A DNA stretch of 64,000 nt from Alphaproteobacteria bacterium (GTDB lineage: Bacteria > Pseudomonadota > Alphaproteobacteria > Sphingomonadales > Sphingomonadaceae), in assembly GCA_030430365.1 (NCBI GenBank), contig JAUIFP010000006.1, forward strand, positions 1-64,000. Reading direction: 5' to 3'. The notes under the pieces are model-generated. The model worked only from the letters and a program-made list of their open reading frames with translations, was not told where the DNA came from and searched no databases. The position numbers and the translations under genes were made by a program. Below are positions 34,562-41,737 of this stretch, one piece after another (the stretch's first letter is position 1; the number at the start of each line of letters is the position of its first letter).

Positions 34562-35774
34562 TCTCCTCGCCTGCCGGCTGAGCGCGCTTCACTGCTAGCG
34601 CGGCGGGCAGCCCCAGACAGATCAGCGCGCAGAGCGCGGCCGGTAGAGCGGCGGCCATCAGAAACATCGACGGCCCGGTCCCGGCCGCCAGCATGGCCGA
34701 TCCCACCATCGGCCCGGAAATGGCGCCGATCCGCGCGATCAGCACGCCCATGCCGATGGCCGATGAAAGCAGCTGCCGGGGGAACAGGGCGGGGGTGAGC
34801 GCGGGAATCGCCATGGCTGCACCGGCGCTGCCGCCCACGCCGATCAGCAGCAGCACGGTCCAGGCCGCCGGCGCCGGCCCGATCAAGCCGATCGCAAGGA
34901 AGCTGGCCGCCACGATGGCGAACAGCCCCACCATGGTGGGGCCTGGCTTCCACCGGTCGATCAGCACGCTGGCAGATAGGCCCATTGCAAACCCTGCGCC
35001 TTGCACCAGCCCGCTGATCCGGGCGGCCTGGTCCAGCGTGAATCCGGCATCGGGCAGCACGCTGGGCATCCACTGGCTGAGCAGATAGAGATTCAAGGCA
35101 TTGAGCGTCAGCGCCGCGGCCATGATCGCGAAAGGCAGGTTCCACGGGCTGCGCAGCAATTCCAGCTGCGGGGCCTTGCTGCGCGGTGCCCCGGCCGGCG
35201 GAGCAGGCCTTGCGGATTGCGCGGGCAGGACGGCCCACAGCGCCAGCGCAAGCAGCACGGCAAGAATTCCCGGAGTGAGGAACAGCCCGGCCCAGCCGCC
35301 CAGCGCAACCACTTCGGGCGCCGTCAGGCCGGCGCCCATCGCGCCCAGCGGGATTCCCGCGGAAACCAGCGTCATCACCGTGGCGCGCTTGTTCTCGCTC
35401 GCCAGTTCGGCCGAAAGCGCCGTGCAATTGGGCAGGCAGGCGCCCAGGCTCGCGCCGGTCAGCAAGCGCCACAGGGCGAATTCCGCGATGCTGCCGGAAG
35501 AGGCCGTCGCGAATGTCGTCAACGCCGCGGCAAGGCAGCTGAAGACGATCAGCGGCTTGCGCCCGATCCGGTCGCCCAGCGGAGCTATCAGCGCTGCACC
35601 GCCGCCCAGGCCGACCAGCACGGCGGAAAACGCAATCCCGAACTGCGCGGGCGAAAGGCCGAGTTCCCTTTGGAGATGGGGAACCGCCAGCGGCATCGCA
35701 TTGAGATCGAAGCCGTCCATCACGAAGACGCCCGCGAGCAGCACCAGCGCCAGCAATCTGCGGCCTTGGCTCAT
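34551..35774 (-). CDS. MFS permease, aromatic acid:H+ symporter (AAHS)-like
   Basis: 407 aa, twelve predicted helices. The DGFDLNAM segment in helix 1 is the AAHS hallmark (as in PcaK), and the loop 2-3 motif is PLGDRIGRKPLI. It would import a phenolic or benzoate-type acid. Divergent from the flavocytochrome operon, with a TAAC-N4-GTTA element between them. The C-terminus overlaps the upstream NTF2 gene end by 11 bp. Confidence 0.85.
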   Translation of the reverse strand: MSQGRRLLALVLLAGVFVMDGFDLNAMPLAVPHLQRELGLSPAQFGIAFSAVLVGLGGGAALIAPLGDRIGRKPLIVFSCLAAALTTFATASSGSIAEFALWRLLTGASLGACLPNCTALSAELASENKRATVMTLVSAGIPLGAMGAGLTAPEVVALGGWAGLFLTPGILAVLLALALWAVLPAQSARPAPPAGAPRSKAPQLELLRSPWNLPFAIMAAALTLNALNLYLLSQWMPSVLPDAGFTLDQAARISGLVQGAGFAMGLSASVLIDRWKPGPTMVGLFAIVAASFLAIGLIGPAPAAWTVLLLIGVGGSAGAAMAIPALTPALFPRQLLSSAIGMGVLIARIGAISGPMVGSAMLAAGTGPSMFLMAAALPAALCALICLGLPAALAVKRAQPAGEEITA

Positions 35775-35877
35775 TGCCGTGCCTGCAATTTAACGCTTGT
35801 ACCGCGCCGGACCATCGCACATCCCCCACTCGGCGGGTTCGCCCCGCGCTTGACTCTGATACACGCTAGAAGAAAAG

Positions 35878-35889
35878 TAACGCTCGTTA
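35878..35889. promoter_or_regulatory. TAAC-N4-GTTA element, copy 3
   Basis: TAACGCTCGTTA in the 164-bp gap between the MFS permease and the flavocytochrome operon, 49 bp before the flavoprotein ATG. Positioned to affect both. Confidence 0.65.
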
Positions 35890-35938
35890 AAGTTGGTGGC
35901 ATGAACAAGCACCGCCGACAGGGGGAGAGAATTGAATA

Positions 35939-37516
35939 ATGGCTGACACGCCCCTTCCGCCCGGATTCGACGAATACAAGATGGCACGGGCGCGGCGGGC
36001 TTTCGAAAGCGCGCTGGGCCATCGCAAGGTCTTCTTCGAAGAGCTCGACCGGACCGGTTATCAGGACAAGTTCGCAGTCGACGATGCGCTGCATCACCCG
36101 GCCGGGGCGATCGCCCCGGAATCGGTGGAGGAAGTGCAGGCGGCTGTCCGGATCGCCAATCAGTATCTGCTGCCGCTCTGGCCGATCAGCCGCGGCAAGA
36201 ATCTGGGCTATGGCGCCAGTGCGCCGCTGCTGGCGGGCAGCGTGGTGCTCGACATGTCGCGGATGAAGAAGATCGAGTTCGACGAGCATCTGGGCACGGT
36301 GGTCGTGGAACCCGGCGTCGGCTTTTACGATCTCTACGATTATCTCCAGGCCAACGATCTGCCTTTCTGGCTCTCCACACCGGGAAACAGCTGGGGCTCG
36401 GTGATGGGCAACGCGCTGGACCGGGGCGTGGGCTACACGCCCTATGGCGAGCACACGAAGCAGATCTGCGGCATGGAAGTGGTGCTGCCCGATGGCGATC
36501 TGGTCCGCACCGGCATGGGTGCGTTTGCAGGGTCCGACACCTGGCAGGCCTATCCCTATGGCTACGGCCCGGCCTGGGATCAGATGTTCGTCCAGTCCAA
36601 TTTCGGCATCGTCACCAAGATGGGCCTGTGGCTGATGCCGGAGCCGGAAAGCCTGATGGGCATGGATGTCGAATTCGACCGCCCGGAAGACCTCAAGGCG
36701 ATGATCGACACGATCGCCCCGCTTCGGCGGGAGCGGGTGCTGACCCAGAGCCCCAGCATCGGCAACTGGCTGCGCGCCGCCGCCGTGCTGACCACGCGGG
36801 ACGAATGGACGGACAAGCCCGGCGCGCTGGGCGAGGATGTGATCGACAAGATCCGCAAGACCTTCAACATCGGCTGGTGGGGCGTCTCGCTGAGGCTTTA
36901 CGGGCGCGAGGAGGTCAACAAGGCCGCCTACAAGATCCTGGAAAAGGCGATGAACGATATCGATCCCATGCTGATCAAGCCGACCAGCTGGGTGAAGGGG
37001 GAACCGCTGGAACATACCGGCTGGACCGGCACGCCCATGACTTTCCCGATGCAGAATGTGAACTGGTATGGCGGGCGCGGCGGCCATATCGGCTTTTCGC
37101 CCATCATTCCGCAAGACGGGACCAAGGCGCTGGAGCAGTTCCGGCGCACCTATGCCCGCTATCAGGAATACGGGATGGATTATCAGGGCAGCTTCGCCTT
37201 CGGCGAACGGCACATGATCAACGTCAATGCGATGATCTTCGACAAGGACGATCCGGAAATGATGAAGAAGGTCGATCCCTTCTTCCGCACGCTGGTGCAG
37301 GACGCGAAGGAGCAAGGCTACGGCGAGTACCGCACCCATCTGGATTACATGGACCTGGTTGCCGATAGCTATGACTTCAATGGCGGTGCGCTGGCGCGGC
37401 TGAACGGCAAGGTGAAGGACGCGCTCGATCCCAATGGTATCCTGGCCCCGGGCAAGAGCGGTATCTGGCCGGAGCGCTTGCGGGGATCGAATGCGGGCGG
37501 GGGGCGCAGATCGTGA
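35939..37516 (+). CDS. VAO-family flavocytochrome, flavoprotein subunit
   Basis: 525 aa, GGGGGAGAG before ATG. FAD-dependent 4-alkylphenol oxidase/hydroxylase family (vanillyl-alcohol oxidase, p-cresol methylhydroxylase, eugenol and pinoresinol hydroxylases). Visible: FAD-binding SRGKNLGYG with phenol-binding Tyr91, His383 in GGHIGFSP at the place of the FAD-linking His of VAO, and Tyr464-Arg465 in GEYRTH that bind the phenolate. The VAO catalytic Asp170 (VPDLGGGS) is Gly149 here (TPGNSWGS). No signal peptide is visible although the partner cytochrome is exported. The adjacent cytochrome implies electron transfer to the respiratory chain rather than O2. Confidence 0.9.
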   Translation: MADTPLPPGFDEYKMARARRAFESALGHRKVFFEELDRTGYQDKFAVDDALHHPAGAIAPESVEEVQAAVRIANQYLLPLWPISRGKNLGYGASAPLLAGSVVLDMSRMKKIEFDEHLGTVVVEPGVGFYDLYDYLQANDLPFWLSTPGNSWGSVMGNALDRGVGYTPYGEHTKQICGMEVVLPDGDLVRTGMGAFAGSDTWQAYPYGYGPAWDQMFVQSNFGIVTKMGLWLMPEPESLMGMDVEFDRPEDLKAMIDTIAPLRRERVLTQSPSIGNWLRAAAVLTTRDEWTDKPGALGEDVIDKIRKTFNIGWWGVSLRLYGREEVNKAAYKILEKAMNDIDPMLIKPTSWVKGEPLEHTGWTGTPMTFPMQNVNWYGGRGGHIGFSPIIPQDGTKALEQFRRTYARYQEYGMDYQGSFAFGERHMINVNAMIFDKDDPEMMKKVDPFFRTLVQDAKEQGYGEYRTHLDYMDLVADSYDFNGGALARLNGKVKDALDPNGILAPGKSGIWPERLRGSNAGGGRRS

Positions 37517-37920
37517 TGCGCGCGCCTGTTCTTGCAGCGGTGCTGCTGGCGCTATGTTCCTGCAGCGGTTCCGAAAGGGCAAGTGCGCCGGAAGGCGAAG
37601 GCGGCGGACCGCCGGCATTTCCCAAGCCTGTCACCGTGTCCGCCCGGCCGGATGCCAGTGTGCGCGAGAAGCTCTATCTTGAACATTGTGCGATGTGCCA
37701 CGGCCCCGGCGGGATGGGGCAAGGCCTGCTCGCCCGCCGTATGGATCAGCCCGATCTGGAAAAGCGCGCGGATCTGACGGCGGAATATGTTATCGCTGCG
37801 GTGCGCACGGGCATGGGCAATATGCCGCCGGTTACGCGCGGCGAATTGAGCGACGAGCAATTGGAAGAAATCGCGCAATATCTCGAAGCCGGCCCGCATG
37901 GAGAGGGAGACGGGGCATGA
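37516..37920 (+). CDS. Cytochrome c subunit of the flavocytochrome
   Basis: 134 aa; ATG overlaps the flavoprotein stop (a GTG sits one codon earlier). Lipoprotein-like signal (LLALCSCSGS), one CAMCH haem site about 50 residues on, and the axial Met probably in RTGMGNMPPV. Small class I cytochrome c, matching the c-type partner of p-cresol methylhydroxylase-like enzymes. It would take electrons from the FAD subunit. Coupled to the next gene by ATGA. Confidence 0.9.
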   Translation: MRAPVLAAVLLALCSCSGSERASAPEGEGGGPPAFPKPVTVSARPDASVREKLYLEHCAMCHGPGGMGQGLLARRMDQPDLEKRADLTAEYVIAAVRTGMGNMPPVTRGELSDEQLEEIAQYLEAGPHGEGDGA

Positions 37921-38468
37921 TCGAAACGACACGCAGGGCCGCGCTGGGAGGCGCGATGTTCGGGGTGCTCGCCGTGCCGACGATCTCCGGCCTGGCGACA
38001 TGGCGCTGGAACCATGGGGACCGGCGCGTGCTGCTGCACGATCCCGCGCTCGAGGCCGGGCGGCGATTTGCCGCCGCGGGCGAAGCCAAAGGCATTGCGC
38101 CGCAAGCGATCGAGGGTGACCGGATCCGCCTGGCGCGCAGCGTGCTGGCGGCCGCTCCCGCCGTGATCGTGGGCGTCAGCCGCCATGCCGATCTGCTGCT
38201 GATCGCCGATGCCGCGCGGGAAGCCGGCTATGTCACGGCGGCCCGCCTGGAATCGCATGTCGGGCGCTGCACCGGGGCGGAATGCATGCCGGGCTGGAAT
38301 GCGCTGGCGAGGGCAGGCCGCGCGGCCGGGGCGGACTGGGCCGAAGTGCTGGCCGCCTTCGCTGCGGATCCGCGCGGAGCGGTGCCAAGCGCCTCCACCG
38401 GCAACTGGTTCGGCGGCAAGGATGGCGGGCTGGTGCTGGGCTGGGTATTGGCCAAACGCATCGGCTAA
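37917..38468 (+). CDS. Unknown exported protein coupled to the flavocytochrome
   Basis: 183 aa from the ATG inside the cytochrome stop (ATGA). N-terminus TTRRAALGGAMFGVLAVPTISGLA resembles a twin-arginine signal or anchor. The rest is Ala-rich and alpha/beta, with ADLLLIADAAREAGY and two cysteines (GRCTGAECMPGW), and ends VLAKRIG. I recognise no family. Translational coupling argues for a dedicated role: a third subunit, assembly factor or FAD/haem maturation helper. No catalytic motif is evident. Confidence 0.7.
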   Translation: MIETTRRAALGGAMFGVLAVPTISGLATWRWNHGDRRVLLHDPALEAGRRFAAAGEAKGIAPQAIEGDRIRLARSVLAAAPAVIVGVSRHADLLLIADAAREAGYVTAARLESHVGRCTGAECMPGWNALARAGRAAGADWAEVLAAFAADPRGAVPSASTGNWFGGKDGGLVLGWVLAKRIG

Positions 38469-38470
38469 CG

Positions 38471-38487
38471 TTCACCTATCTGGTGAA
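38471..38487. other. Inverted repeat behind the flavocytochrome operon
   Basis: TTCACC-TATCT-GGTGAA, a perfect 6-bp inverted repeat directly after the stop at 38468. No T-run follows, so it is a weak terminator at best; it could also be a protein site. Confidence 0.4.
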
Positions 38488-38501
38488 ATGCCTTGACATC
38501 G

Positions 38502-38512
38502 TAACGCTGTTA
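38502..38512. promoter_or_regulatory. TAAC-N3-GTTA variant element, copy 4, in a convergent gap
   Basis: TAACGCTGTTA, one base shorter in the spacer than the other copies, 3 bp behind a consensus -35 TTGACA. It lies between two gene ends (flavocytochrome operon and tannase), where no start is seen. It may be a relic of a lost gene or promoter. Confidence 0.5.
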
Positions 38513-38602
38513 TGGCACAAATACAGAAGCTGGCGATAATGCGATTCGCAGGGCAGCGGTGCTGTGGGCGCGCAGCATCCAGGCCCCGCTATTTGGGCGC
38601 CA

Positions 38603-40177
38603 TCACTCAGGCATTTTGCAGGTGAAATTCTCCGCAAGGCGGGTGTCGCCTTCGCCCGAATAGGCAGGAAAAAGCGGGTAGGGGCAAAGCGGTCGGCTCA
38701 TCTCTTCGCGGTCCGGTTCCGGCGGGAAGCCGGGCAAGGCGGGGACCTCGGTCGGGCGTGTGGCGATGATGCGACCTGGGGCTTTGCCGCTGGTCGCCCA
38801 GGCATCGATCACTCCCAGCGTATCGAATTCGGATGGGCCTTCGCCGCCCGCGCAATGCTGCATGCCCGGGGCCATGAACAGGCGCAGCTGGCTCTGCACT
38901 TCCGCCTCCGGCAATGCGCGGTAGAGATCGCTGTAGAAATTGACTGTGTTGACCGCGGGGATCAGCCCGTCATTCCAGCCATGGCTGAGCAGCAGCTTGC
39001 CGCCCCGGGCGAAGAATGTGCTGAGCCCGTCGGCAGGCACGTCGAGCATCCCGCTGCCATAGGCGCGCCCATCGGCCAGCGCTTCGCCGAAATCCATCAG
39101 CTGCCAGTGCCAGCCGAAATGTTCGCCATAGACCAGCAGGCGGTAGTAATCATGCGCGACGGAGAAGGGCCGCCCGCTTGTGAGCAGGGCAAGCTGCTCT
39201 TCGGCGCCGCGCGGCCAGCCGGGCAGCAGTAGGCGGCCGTCTTCGGCGCGCACGCCGTCATAGATGGCGCGCATCGCCTCGATATGCGGGGCGATCAGGC
39301 AGGCACCGGACTGGCCATCCTGGCAAAGCATTTCGCCGGGATCGAAATTGCAGGCACCGGGGCGCGAAACCACGCCGTCTTCCAGCCCGTCCAGTCCATC
39401 GCAATCCGCCAGCACGGCCCGATGTATCGTGCCCAGCACGCTGCCGGTCAGCCCGCCTTCGGGGTCCTGTTCGCTGACCCAGTTGGCCCACATGGATTGC
39501 AGCATCAGGTCCGTCATCGGATTGGCCGGTGCGAGCGCGGAGATCGCGTCGTAATCTTCCGGATGGCGATAGGCGGACATCAGGCCCTGCCGGCCGCCGG
39601 TGGAGCAGGAATCCCAGAGCGAGAGGCTGGGCCCTTCGCCGTAATAATCCGCGATGGCCGCCTTGGCGGTCACGGTCATTAAATGGACGGCGCGGTGGCC
39701 GAAATCGATCAATTTCTCCGGATGGCCGATGGCCCAGTCGGCAGTCATCCCGCTGCCCGTATGCCCGGTATCGGTGGTAGCGACGGCATAGCCGCGCGAA
39801 AGCGGCTCCACGAGCTGCGAATAGCTGAGCTGGCCGGCCCACACGCCATTGCCCAACCCGACAAACTTGCCGTTCCAGTCTCTCGCCGGCATCCAGACTT
39901 CGACCTTGATGCTGGAATCGGGGGTAGGGGTGAGCGTCGCCTGCACGCGGCAGAAGGCGTCCAGGCTGTTGAAATGCGTCGCGCCGACACCGGGGGGCAG
40001 CATGACGCCTTCCGGCAGTTCGAAGGCGCCCGGCGCGACCCATTCGGCGGAGGTGACCGCGCCGTCTTCAAGCGAGAGGTCTATAAGCTCCGGGCATTCC
40101 CTGGCGGAAGCGGAACCGCCTGCGGAAAGGGCAAGCACGGCGGCCGATGCGGCCAATACATTGCGCCAGGCCTTCAT
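38603..40177 (-). CDS. Tannase/feruloyl esterase family protein
   Basis: 524 aa with a signal peptide (about 1-26, cleaved near ASA-RE). Alpha/beta hydrolase of the tannase family with the CS-D-HC motif: Cys191-Ser192 in SCSTGGRQG, Asp in HGWNDGLIP and His-Cys in GMQHCAGG, the Cys pair bridging the catalytic residues. Hydrolyses esters of hydroxycinnamic or gallic acid in the periplasm or outside. Second gene after an NTF2-like gene (25-bp gap) in a minus-strand unit whose promoter region carries a TAAC-N4-GTTA element. Confidence 0.9.
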   Translation of the reverse strand: MKAWRNVLAASAAVLALSAGGSASARECPELIDLSLEDGAVTSAEWVAPGAFELPEGVMLPPGVGATHFNSLDAFCRVQATLTPTPDSSIKVEVWMPARDWNGKFVGLGNGVWAGQLSYSQLVEPLSRGYAVATTDTGHTGSGMTADWAIGHPEKLIDFGHRAVHLMTVTAKAAIADYYGEGPSLSLWDSCSTGGRQGLMSAYRHPEDYDAISALAPANPMTDLMLQSMWANWVSEQDPEGGLTGSVLGTIHRAVLADCDGLDGLEDGVVSRPGACNFDPGEMLCQDGQSGACLIAPHIEAMRAIYDGVRAEDGRLLLPGWPRGAEEQLALLTSGRPFSVAHDYYRLLVYGEHFGWHWQLMDFGEALADGRAYGSGMLDVPADGLSTFFARGGKLLLSHGWNDGLIPAVNTVNFYSDLYRALPEAEVQSQLRLFMAPGMQHCAGGEGPSEFDTLGVIDAWATSGKAPGRIIATRPTEVPALPGFPPEPDREEMSRPLCPYPLFPAYSGEGDTRLAENFTCKMPE

Positions 40178-40202
40178 TGCGCCTGCTTGTCCATGGCTGC
40201 GT

Positions 40203-40697
40203 CTAAGTCCTCTTCTTCAGCGAGTCGGGGCGCTTCCTGGGAACCCATTGGCCGTGGCCGGGAAAGTTCTTCAGCACTTCGCCATCCCATAGGCGCACAA
40301 TCCGGCGCTTGAAACGCCATTGTCCGTCGTCGCATTTCACGGCCACATCGTCATACCAGCCGGTGAAGCGCAGAAGGTAAGGCGGCTCGCCTTCACATTC
40401 GGTTACGAAGGCGAAGCTCTTCATCGCCACGCTGCCATCCGCCTGCGGCAGATACTTGGTCTGCGTCACATGGTGCTGGCGCCCTGGAAAGCCGGGGGCG
40501 CTGGCATAGTGGCGCATCAATCCGCGAATGCCTTCATGTCCTTCCCAGATGTCGGGGTCTTCGAACACTTCCTCGCTCATCAGGCAGTCCGGGGTGAAAC
40601 AGGCGACCAGCCCATCCTCGTCGCCCGTGTCCAGCGCCCAGCCGTAATCCGCGAACAGATCCATCAGCGCCAGCCGGTCTTCGATTGCCAGTGTCAT
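40203..40697 (-). CDS. SnoaL/NTF2-like protein (3 of 4)
   Basis: 164 aa from ATG (MTLAIEDRL); an ATG four codons earlier (40709) is possible. SnoaL_4/scytalone-dehydratase-like NTF2 fold: LALMDLFADYGWALDTGDEDGLVACFTPDCLM, EGHEGIRGLMRHYAS-PGFPGRQHHVTQ, and WRFKRRIVRLWDGEVLKNF. The HH in the central strand and the Tyr/Asp of the first helix fit the usual catalytic pocket. It resembles the type that includes LdpA-like lyases, but assignment needs a tree. Leads the unit with the tannase gene. Confidence 0.82.
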   Translation of the reverse strand: MTLAIEDRLALMDLFADYGWALDTGDEDGLVACFTPDCLMSEEVFEDPDIWEGHEGIRGLMRHYASAPGFPGRQHHVTQTKYLPQADGSVAMKSFAFVTECEGEPPYLLRFTGWYDDVAVKCDDGQWRFKRRIVRLWDGEVLKNFPGHGQWVPRKRPDSLKKRT

Positions 40698-40734
40698 TGC
40701 CCCGTCCATCCTCTTTCCATTATTGCCACAACCG

Positions 40735-40746
40735 TAACACTTGTTA
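40735..40746. promoter_or_regulatory. TAAC-N4-GTTA element, copy 5
   Basis: TAACACTTGTTA in the gap between the NTF2-tannase unit and the NmrA-PQQ-ALDH operon. On the plus strand TTGCCA, 16 bp, TATTGT gives a plausible promoter with the element across spacer and -10, the same geometry as copies 1 and 2. Confidence 0.65.
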
Positions 40747-40822
40747 TTGTCGCCAGCAACAAAGGCAGCGTCCGCAAGGCAGGCTGCAAAAGGGCCGTAA
40801 AAAGGGCCCGGGAAGAGGATTC

Positions 40823-41737
40823 ATGGGCAAGATCATCGTCACCGGCGCGTCCGGACAATTCGGCAATGCGGCGGCGAAACTGCTGCTGCAATCCGTCCCC
40901 GGCGAAGATTTGATCCTGCTGTCCCGCACGCCGGAAAAGCTGGCCGAATTCGAAGCCAGCGGCGCCCAGATCCGCTGCGCCGATTTCGACGATCCATTGA
41001 GCCTGCCTTCCGCGATGGAAGGGGGGGAGCGGATGCTGCTGATTTCCACCGCGCGGGTCGGCACCAGGGTGGGGCAGCACACCAATGCCGCCCAGGCTGC
41101 CGTGGCGGCGGGCGTGCGGCAGATCGCCTATACCTCGCTGTTCGGTGTGGACGCGCCGGGCAATCCGGCGATCGTGAAGAACGATCATCTCGCCACCGAA
41201 ATCGCCATTCGCGAAACGGGGGCGGAATACACGTTCCTGCGTGACAGCCAGTATGCCGAAGCGGTTGCCGCGGCGATGGCGATCCCCGCGCTCCAGCATG
41301 GCGCGAAGCCGGACAATTGCGGGGATGGGAAAGTCGGGTTCGTCAGCCGGGACGATTGCGTGGCGGTCGCCGCCGGCGTGCTGACGCAGGACGGGCACGG
41401 CAACCGGGCCTATCCGCTTACGGGGCCGGAGGCACTTTCGATCCCGCAGGCCATGGCGATGGTAAGCGAAATGGCGGGCAAGCCGATCCAGGTCCAGCAG
41501 GTCAGCGACGAAGAGATGTTCGCCTATTTCGATTCGCTGGGGGTACCGCGCCATGCATCGGACATCGTGCCGGAAGGGCCGATCCCCTGGTCCAGCGAAG
41601 ACATGGTGACTTTCGGTGCGTCGATCCGCGAAGGCTATTTCGACGGGGTGACTGATTGCGTCGAACGGATAACGGGCAAGGCGCCGCGCAGCTTGCGCTC
41701 TGTGCTCGAGCAATATCAGGGAGAATGGCCGGTATGA
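40823..41737 (+). CDS. NmrA-like NAD(P)-binding reductase (atypical SDR)
   Basis: 304 aa from ATG behind GAAGAGG; the longer open frame is ignored. N-terminal Rossmann motif VTGASGQFGNAAAKLLL, then LLISTARVGTRVGQH, AYTSLFGVDAPGN and LRDSQYAEAVAAAM, the pattern of quinone-oxidoreductase-2-like NmrA proteins and of isoflavone/pinoresinol-lariciresinol reductase relatives. Lacks YxxxK. The reduction of an aryl-ether or quinone-methide intermediate is possible. Its stop overlaps the PQQ dehydrogenase start (ATGA). Confidence 0.85.
   Translation: MGKIIVTGASGQFGNAAAKLLLQSVPGEDLILLSRTPEKLAEFEASGAQIRCADFDDPLSLPSAMEGGERMLLISTARVGTRVGQHTNAAQAAVAAGVRQIAYTSLFGVDAPGNPAIVKNDHLATEIAIRETGAEYTFLRDSQYAEAVAAAMAIPALQHGAKPDNCGDGKVGFVSRDDCVAVAAGVLTQDGHGNRAYPLTGPEALSIPQAMAMVSEMAGKPIQVQQVSDEEMFAYFDSLGVPRHASDIVPEGPIPWSSEDMVTFGASIREGYFDGVTDCVERITGKAPRSLRSVLEQYQGEWPV

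Noticed and set aside
34417-35829. 470-aa minus-strand ORF overlapping the MFS gene in another frame
   Set aside because: The overlapping frame 34551-35774 gives a twelve-helix AAHS permease; the alternative is Arg/Gly-rich without hydrophobic segments.
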